A DNA stretch of 64,000 nucleotides, taken from positions 1 to 64,000 of the forward strand of contig MEIF01000013.1 in NCBI GenBank assembly GCA_001750645.1, given 5' to 3'. Position numbers and translations under genes: made by a program. Positions within the stretch are counted from its first letter, which is position 1; every line of letters starts with the position of its first letter. The notes beneath the pieces were generated by a model, which was not told where the DNA came from, made no database searches, and worked only from the letters and a program-made list of their open reading frames with translations. This stretch comes from Gammaproteobacteria bacterium AqS3. GTDB taxonomy: Bacteria > Pseudomonadota > Gammaproteobacteria > MEIF01 > AqS3. Shown piece after piece: positions 13,901 to 22,900 of the stretch.

Positions 13901-16900
13901 CGCAGTGCCACCGTGAACGTGTCCGAATCGCTCTCGCCGAGCTGCTTCCTCGTCTCTGAAAGCCTGAAGCCAATGGCGTCGTCGTCGGTGACCGTCACCA
14001 CAACGCTGCCGCTCTGGCCGGAATAGCCGCCATCGCTGGCAGTCAGGCTGATCGTTGTGGTTTCGCCGCTGCCGTTGTCATCGTCGGCGGGGGCGACCAC
14101 CGTGACCGTCTGAGTGCTGTTCCAATCCGACGGAGTGAAGGTCAGCTCGGTCGGGGACACCGTCGCAGCAAGCGGGTTGGAATTGTTGATCGCAATCGAC
14201 ACATCGGCGGTTGGCTGGCTGTCCAGCAGCACCGTAAACGAGCCCTCCCTATTGCTGCCCTCGGCCAGCTCCAGGCTCGAAGCGGACAGCGTCAGACCGA
14301 TTGAATCGTTGTCATTGACCGAAACCGACACGCTCGCGCGGATGCTGTCATAGCCCCCGCCGGCCGCCGAGAGGGTGACCGACCCGGTTTCCCCCTCGCC
14401 ATTTTCGTCCTCGGCGGTGCGCACCGTGACGGTCTGGGCCGTGCCCCAGCTGGCGGTCGTGAAAGTCAGCGTGCTCTGATCTGCCGGTGTATTCGGGTCG
14501 GTGTCGGCAATCGTCACACCGCCGGCGCCGGTGACCGCCAGCGTCACCACCACGGCGGCGCTGGGCTGGCGGCGCAATTTCACGCTGAATGTCGCACTGT
14601 CGTCCTCGTCGACCTCGAGGGCGGTGTGCGACAGGCTCAGACCGGAAATGTCGTCGTCTTCAATGTCCACCGAGACGACGCCGCTGACGACGTCGTAGTC
14701 CGCACCCGACGCCGAAATCGTAATCGTGCCGGTTTCATCATCGGCATCGCCGTCCTGCGAGGTCGTGATGGTGAAGCTCTGATCCTCATCCCAATCCGCT
14801 GCGGGGAAGACCAGGGTGTCTTGGCCGCCCGCCGTGTCCGCATCGGTGTCAATTTCAATGTCGCTGTTGTTCGAGCGCAGCGTCAGCGTGACCTGGGCAT
14901 CTGCGGCCGGTGCGCTCGCCAGGCGAACACTGATGGAGCCGGCGGCGCCCTCAATCAGCCTCAGCGAATCCGCCGACAATTGCAGACCTGCGGTTTCGTC
15001 ATCGGCGACCGACACCGCCACGCTGCCGGTCACATCATCGTAGTTTCCGCCGGAGGCCGCCAGGCTGATGGACGCGCCGGCGTCCAGGGCGTCCTCGTCC
15101 TGCGGCGCCGCCAGTGCGAAAGCCTGCGGGGTGCTCCAGTTGGCCGCAGTGAATGTCAGCTCGGCCGGTGCGACGGTGGCCGCCGTCTCAGCGTCGCTGG
15201 TCAGGTCCAGGCTCACCTCTTCCGTGGGCGGTGCGGTCAAGCTCACCATCAGGCTCTGTGTCGCCCCCTCGTCCAGGGAGACCCGCGTGCGGGAAATATT
15301 CAGGCCCGGCATGTCGCCGTCCTCAACGTCGACATCCACCGTGCCCCTGACATTGACATACCCCCCGCCCGAAGCCTCCAGGGTGATGACCGCCTCTGCA
15401 TCAGCTGAGTCGGCGTCGCTGATCGAGGTCACCGTCACGCTCTGCGGGGCATTCCAGTTGATCGAGTTGAATTCCAGGCTGGACGGGCTCAGGCTCACCG
15501 CCGAGGGGTTGTCATTGGTCATCGTCACAGCCACATCGTCGGACGGCTTCGACGACAGCCTCACCGAGAGCATTGCCGCCGATCCCTCGTTCAATGCAAG
15601 GGAGCCGGGTGACAGCACCAGCCCCAGGCGGTCATCGTCAGTCACCGACACCGCCACGCTCGCCGTCACGTCGCCGTAGCCGCCCCCCGAGGCGCTGACG
15701 TTGAGCGTCACTGACTCATCAGCGGCATCGGCATCCGAGAAGGCCACCACCGTTACCGTCTGCTGCACGTTCCAATCTGACGGAGTGAAGGTCAGGCTGG
15801 AGGGCGAGGTCGCAACTGCCCCCTCCTCACTGCTTGACAGGGTCAGCTCAACGGAAGCCTTGGGCTGGGTTGCCAGCAGCAGCGTGAAGCTGCCGAAATT
15901 CCCCGGGGCGTTTTCGGTCAGCTCCAGCTCATCGATTGATGCCGTCACCCCGTTCGTGTCGTTGTCGTCAACCGTCACCGAGACGCTGCCCCTCTGCCCC
16001 GTGTATTTGCCCCCGGAGGCGGAGAGGTGTATCGCGACGGTTTCATCGGTTGCATCGGTGTCGTTGAGGCCGGTGACGGTCACCGTCTGGACATCCGACC
16101 AATCGCTATCGTCAAACGTCAGGCTGTCTGGGGACAGGCGCACCGCAGCGGAATCGGCATTGTCAAGCGTCACCGTGACCGCTTCGCCGGGCTCCGTCGC
16201 AAGCTTCACGGTGAAGTCCCCTGAGGCGCCCTGCTCGATCAGCTGGACTGCTGTGGCCGACAGCACCAGCGCCCGAGCATCATCGTCGGTGACTGAAACG
16301 GCAATGCTGTCCTCTTGGCCCTCGTAATCGTCGCCCGTTGAGGCCGAGGTGACTTTGACCTCAAAAGCCTGATCATCACCATCATCGTCAGAACGCGCCG
16401 TGAAAGAGACAGCTCGCGGATCATCCCAGTTGGCGGTTGTGAAATTCAGTGTTTTTTCATCGCTATTGGGAGTGCTGGGGTCGGTATCAATAACCAAGTA
16501 ATCCTTATGGACTTCATCAGGGTCAAATGTAACGCTGACTGTTCTGCTGGGCTGGCTCGCAAGTCTTATCGTCACAGTCTCGGCAGCGGCAGCGCCCTCG
16601 GTCAACGCCACCGTCTTGGACGCCGGGGTCAGCACAAACCCCGTCCTGTCATTTTCCTCCACCGATATCTCGATGCTGTCGGTCACGCCGGCATAGCCGC
16701 CGCCAAATGCCGTCAGGCTGATCGTCCCCTCATCGGGGATGGAATCGTCATCATCGGCAGCGGTGACGAGAACGCTCTGGGGTATCGACCAATTGGAAAC
16801 CGTGAATGTCAGGCGGTTTTGCCTGTCCTCTGCGGTTTCATCGGTATCGACCTCGATATCGTCGGTGTTGCTCGGCTGGTCCAGCCTGATCGTGACATCG

Positions 16901-19900
16901 CCGCTGGGCGGCCGATTCAGCTGAACAGTGAAGTAATCGCTGTCCCCCTCCTCAATGGTCAGATCGTTTGACGACAGACCCAGCCCGGCCACGTCGTTGT
17001 CATCAATGACAACCGTAACGCTCACAGGGGTCGAATTGGTGTAGGCGGAAACCAGATTAAGGGTCACGGTGTCGTCTGTCTGATCGTCATCCTCCGCCGC
17101 AGTCACCGTGACCGTTCGGACTTCTTCCCACTCCGAGGAGGGAAAGGTGATGTCACCCTGCTGGCCCGACACGCTGCTGTCGAGATCGACCGAGAGATCG
17201 GTGCTGTCCGTCCCGGTCACCTCAACCGTGATATCGGGGCTGGCGTCATACGATGCGGACAGCCGGAATGTAAAGGACGCAGAGCTGCCCTCAGTCACCC
17301 TGACCGAGGTGATTGAGTGCACGATGGTTCGGACATCGTTGTCCAGCACCCTCGCCGTCACCGCACCGGTGACATCGACGTAACCGCCGCCGGCGGCGGA
17401 CAGCGTCACGCCCGCATTTGAGCTGTCGATATCGTCGTCATCCTCGCTGGCCAGCACCGCCACAGACTGGGGCGTATGCCAGTTGCTTGAATCGAACCGC
17501 AGCTCCTCCTGGGCGGACTCAAGCCCGGAGGAAAAAACCAATGTGACAGTCACCTCGGCCGTCGGCTCCGCAGAGAGCGCCACTGTGAAGTCGAGCGTGT
17601 CACCTTCCCGGATGTCCCCCAGGGATGTTCTCGACAGGATCAGGGCATTCGATTCATCGTCCGCAATGTTCACCGTGATGCCGCCCCTGAGGCCATCGTA
17701 ATTGCCGCCCGCGGCGAGCAGGTCGATCCCGGTTTCCTTATCCACCGCGTCAGGATCGTGAACCGGGCTGGCCGTCACCGACCTGGGGATGTTCCAGTTT
17801 GAGGAGCTGAATGCGAGGGATGTCGGGCTGACTGTCAGGCTGCCCGCATCCCGGCTGGAAATGGACACCGAGACATCGGCCAGCGGCCGCGTCGCCAGCT
17901 GCACGGTAAAGCTGCCGTCGACAGATTCATTCAGCGCCAGCGTCTCGGACGACAGAACCAGTGCGACGACATCGTCATCGGAAATCGAGACATCCGCACT
18001 GGCGGAGGTGTTGTCATAGCCCCCGCCCGAGGCCGTCAGGTTGATCGTCGCAGTTTCATTGTCGGCATTGGCGTCGTGCAGGGCCAACACCGACACGGCC
18101 TGGGGGATGTTCCAGTTGCCCGAAGTGAAGGTCAGCGCCTCCCCGGCTGACACCGATGCCAGGGCGGGTTTGGAGCTCTGTGCGCGCACCACCACACTGC
18201 CGATGGGAACGCTTGACAGGGCCACATTGAACTGCCTGGCAGACCCGCCCTCGGTGAGTTTCAGCGGGGCTCCGGTGACTCTCAGGACGGCGGCGGACAG
18301 GTCGTCGTCTCGAACCGAGACGGCCACCTGCCCCGTCGGTGCGGAGGAGTAGCCCCCGCCGGAGGTGCTGACGGAGATGGTCACAGATTCACCGACTGCA
18401 TCGGCGTCCTCGGCTGCGGAGAGCGTCACAACCTGCGCCACATTCCAGTTTTCCGGAGTAAAAATCAGCCAGTTCTGGATCCCGGGGTCAGCCGGGCGGG
18501 TGTCATCGACTGAGACGGTGCTGCCGCCCGACACGGAAAGAAACAGGGTGACATCCTCCGACGGCGCCACACCCTTCAGACTGACGTTGAAGGACAGGCT
18601 TTCGCCCTCCTCCACGGTCAGCGAGGCCGGCGGCAGGTTCAGCGACGGGACGTCGTCATCGGCGACATTGACCGATATCGTCTGGGTCTGATCGTTTTGA
18701 TCCCCGCCTCTGATCGAAAGCGTGACATTGATATTCTCATCGCTGCCATCGGAATCGTCCAGCGCCCTCACCGTAATGGTCTGGCGCAGCGACTGATAGT
18801 TGCCGATTCCGTAGAGGATGGCCTGGGGCGACACCCGAAGCTTGCCGGGGTCGTCGCTTCTCAGCACGATCTGCGCGCTCGCCGTATTCGGGTTCAGCCG
18901 GGTTCTGACGACAAAAGTCCCCTCGCCCTCCTCGGCAATGGACAGCTCATTTGAGGACAGGTAGAGCGGCTGAGTCAGGCTGTTGTCGAGCACCTCGACC
19001 GTGCGCGCGGCGCTGACGTTGGCATAACCGCCGCCCGATGCCGTCAGGCTGACCGAAACCGAGTTGTCCTCGCTGTCGGCGTCGCTGCCGGCGCTGAGCT
19101 TGACGCTCTGCGGGACGTTCCAGTTTGAGGGCGTGAAGGTCAGCGACTCCCCCTCGGCCACGGCGAGCCTGGTCGAGTCAGCCGAGGCGGCGGCAAGCGT
19201 CACAGCACCGTCCGGCTGTGCTGACAGCGACACCATCAGGCTCCCGCTGGAATCCTCAAACAGTTCAAGGCTCGCCGGCGTCACCAGCAGTTCGGGCTCG
19301 AGCACCTCGACCGTGATCCGCGCATAGGCGTCGTCATAGCCCCCGCCTGCGGCGCTCAGGAAGAGGGTCGCGGCATCGGCGATGGAGTCTGCATCGCGCG
19401 CCGCGGCGATCCGAACCGTCTGCGGGCTATTCCAGTCGGCGACAGTGAATCTCAGAACATTTTGATTGCCGGCGGCCACCGGGTCGGTATCCAGCTGCAC
19501 GTCGGAGACGGCCGGCTGCACCAGCGTCAGCGTCACATCGTCGCTGGGCGGAACCAGCAGCTGGACGCTGAAGGTGTCCGTCCCGCCCTCGGTCAGCGAA
19601 ATCGAGCTCGGCACGTTGAACGAGGGGGAATCGCCGTCCTGGACACGAACCGTGACGGCGGCGTCAAAGCCGCTGTAATTCCCGCTCGAGGGGATCAGGC
19701 GGACGGCCACCTGCTCATCGGCGGGGTCCCTGTCTGCAACGGGGGCCACGGTAACCGTCTGGTTCAGGTACCAGTTGTTTCTGGTGAAGTCCAGCGAGCT
19801 GGGGGAGACGCTCACGGCGCCGCTGTCCTGGCTGACGAGCGACACCGTCATCGTGTTGGTGGTGGGCCGGGTTCTCAGGCGGACCTCAAAGTCGGCCGAG

Positions 19901-22900
19901 TCGCCGCCCTCCTGGAGGGAGATCTCGGTGGACGAGAGCAGCAGCTTGGGCCCCTCATCATCCTCAATCGACAGTCCGAGATCCCTCTCGATGCCCGTGT
20001 AGGAACCGCCCGAAGCCCTCAGCGTGACGACAACCTCCTCTCCGTCCGAATCGATGTCCTGGATTCCGGAAATCGTCATGATCTGGGGGACATTCCAGTT
20101 CCCCGCCGTAAAACTCATGCTGCTCGGGGAAATGTTCGTCTTGGAGGGGGCGGAGCTCTGAGGTTCAATGGTGACGGCGGCGCTCGGCGACGAATTCAGC
20201 CGGACGGTGAGGCTCGCACTCCGCCCCTCGGCAACCTGCAGGCTCGAGCGGGACAGCACCAGCTGCTCGTCGTCCCGCACCAGCACCTGCAGGCGGTCGG
20301 CCTGGGTAAAGCCGCCCCTGGCAAACACCTCCAGAACCGTGGATTCATCGCCGCCGCCGTCGTCGTGCACTCCGGAGACTGTCACCGTCTGGGGCGTCGA
20401 CCAGTTGTCCGCATCAAAGGTGATCCGGCTGGGCGATGGCAGGGCGACGCCGGCATCCTTGCTGGCGATGACGACGGTCACGCCGCTGCTCGGCTGCCGC
20501 CTGAGCCGTATTGAGAAGGTGTCGGAGTCGCCCTCATCGACGATCAATGCGGTCTTCGAAAGCACAAAGTCCTCGTCATCCCGAACCGAAACCGCAATGC
20601 TGACCGGCTCGGCGTCGTCGTAGTCGCCGCCCGAGGCGCTCAGCCTGATGGAGGTGCTCTCGTCCTGTCCCCCCATGTCCTCGACCCCGGTGACGATGAC
20701 CCGCTGCGGCGTCTGCCAGTTGACGCTGTTGAATGTCAGGCTGCTCAGCGATATCGATGCCGCATCCGGATCCAGGCTGGCAATGGTCACTTTTACGGTT
20801 CCCGCGGGGCGGAAGCGCAGCCTCACGGTGAAGGTTTCCTCCTCCCCCTCATTCATGGTCAGCTCGCTTCTCGACACCACCAGCCCGGCCAGATCGTCCT
20901 GGACGCTCACCGGTATGGCGAGGTTCAGATAATCTCCCTGGGCTGTGCTGACGTTGATCGTCGCGGCTGCATTGCCCGAGTCGACATCCTGCACGGGGGT
21001 CACCGTCACAATGGCGGGATGGGCATCGTCCGAGCGCCACGGCACCGTTGCCGGCGAGACCGTGACGACGCTGGTGTCGGAGCTTTCAAATCGGATGGTA
21101 TTGCGCGGCTGTGCAACCGCCCCCTCCAGCACGATGTGCGCGATCTGTGCACCGCCGCTTTCGAGCAGCTTCAGCGATGCGGGGATTGAGCGGATCATCT
21201 GCGCCCCCCGCTGCCCGGCGCCGTCGAGCAGAAGGACATCAAAGCGGTGCACCAAGCCGTCGTAGTCGGCGCCGGCCGCCGTCAGGGTCACCGTGGCGTC
21301 GAGATCCTCCGAGATGCTGTCGCGGGCGTGGCTGAGCGTCAGGAGTGCCGGCTGATTCCAGGTGGACGGCGTGAATGTGTGGGTTTGATGGGCGCTCGGC
21401 ACCATGATGATGTCGGGTGCGGTGCTGGCCGCCGTCACGGTCACGTTGCCGGTCGGCTGAGTGGTCAGCCTGTAGCGCGCATACAGGCTGCCTATGGGGT
21501 GATTCTCATAAACCGCCAGGCGCGATTCGCCGGCAACGACGACGATCGCCGGCGACGAGGCGTCCCGCCCTCTGTCATCGTCGCGCACATCGACCCTCAC
21601 GCTGCCGGTGGCGCTGTCGTAGCCGCCGCCCGCCGCCGACAAGTTGATGATGGCGGTCTCATCGTCGGCGTCGCCGTCCTCGGCGACGTTGACCGTGACG
21701 ATCCGTGCCGTGTTCCAGTTGGCGCTGGTGAAGTTCAGCGCGGTCTGGTAGCCGGCGGCGCCGGCATCGGCGTCCACCTTCACGTCGGCGTTGGAGGGCT
21801 GCCTCAGGGTGACCGTGACGTTCCCGCTCGGCGCCGAGCCCAGCTTGACCGTGAATGTATCTCCATTGCCCTCCTCAAGGGACAGCGTGGTCGCTGACAG
21901 GTCCAGCCTTGAGACGCCGTCGTCGGTGACGGTGACCGCCACACTGCCGCTGACGCTGTCGTAGCCCCCGCCCGCACCCGACAGGACAATGCTGTCGGTG
22001 TCATTGACGGCGTCGGCGTCCAGGCCGGCGGTGACGGTGACGGTCTGGTCTGCGCGCCAGTTGTTCCTGGTGAATGTCATCGTGGTCTGGTCGCCCGCCT
22101 GACTCGAATCGGCGTCCACCGTCAGGTCGCTGTTCGACGACGGCGTCAGGGTCACCCTGACATCCCCGTTCGGCTGTGCCCCCAGCCGCGCGGTGAACGT
22201 GGCAAAGCCGCCCTCGTCCATGGTCAGCGATGTCGGCGTCAGGCTCATGGTCGGGGTTTCGTCATCGTCGACGGTGACTGTCAGGCTGTCGGTGATGCCC
22301 GCGTAGTTGCCGCCCGAGGCCGACAGGGTGATGCCGGCGGTGTCATCGCAGCAGTCGGCGTCCTGGGACGCACTCACCGTGACGCTCTGTGCGTCATTCC
22401 AGTTGCCGGCGGTGAAGCGCAGCTCGGTCTGGTTGTTGGCGGCGCTGGTGTCGGTGTCGACCGTCACATCGGTGTTCGACGGCTGCCTCAGGGCCACCGT
22501 CACATTGGCAGTTGGCCGCACCGCCAGCCTGACGGTGAAGGCGTTGCTGCCGCCCTCGGGTACGGTCAGCTCCGTCGGCGTCAGGATCAGCCCCGGCGGA
22601 ATGTCGTCGTCAATGATCTGGACCGGGATGGTGCCACTGAACCCAGAGTAGTTAATGCCACTGGGAGTACCGCTGGGGGCGGCAATGTTTACTGTGGCGT
22701 GTTTGACGGCGCTGGTGAATGCACTGTCATCGACCGGCGCAATGGTCAGCGCCTGACTCACATCCCACCTTCTCTGGCTGCCTGCGGAACCGTCAAATTC
22801 CATAACGCTCGGACTGACTGTGAACACGCTTGAGTCGGATGAGCTGACCTCAAACCTGACACTGACACCTGTGCCTTGAAACGATATCGTCTCCGACAGC

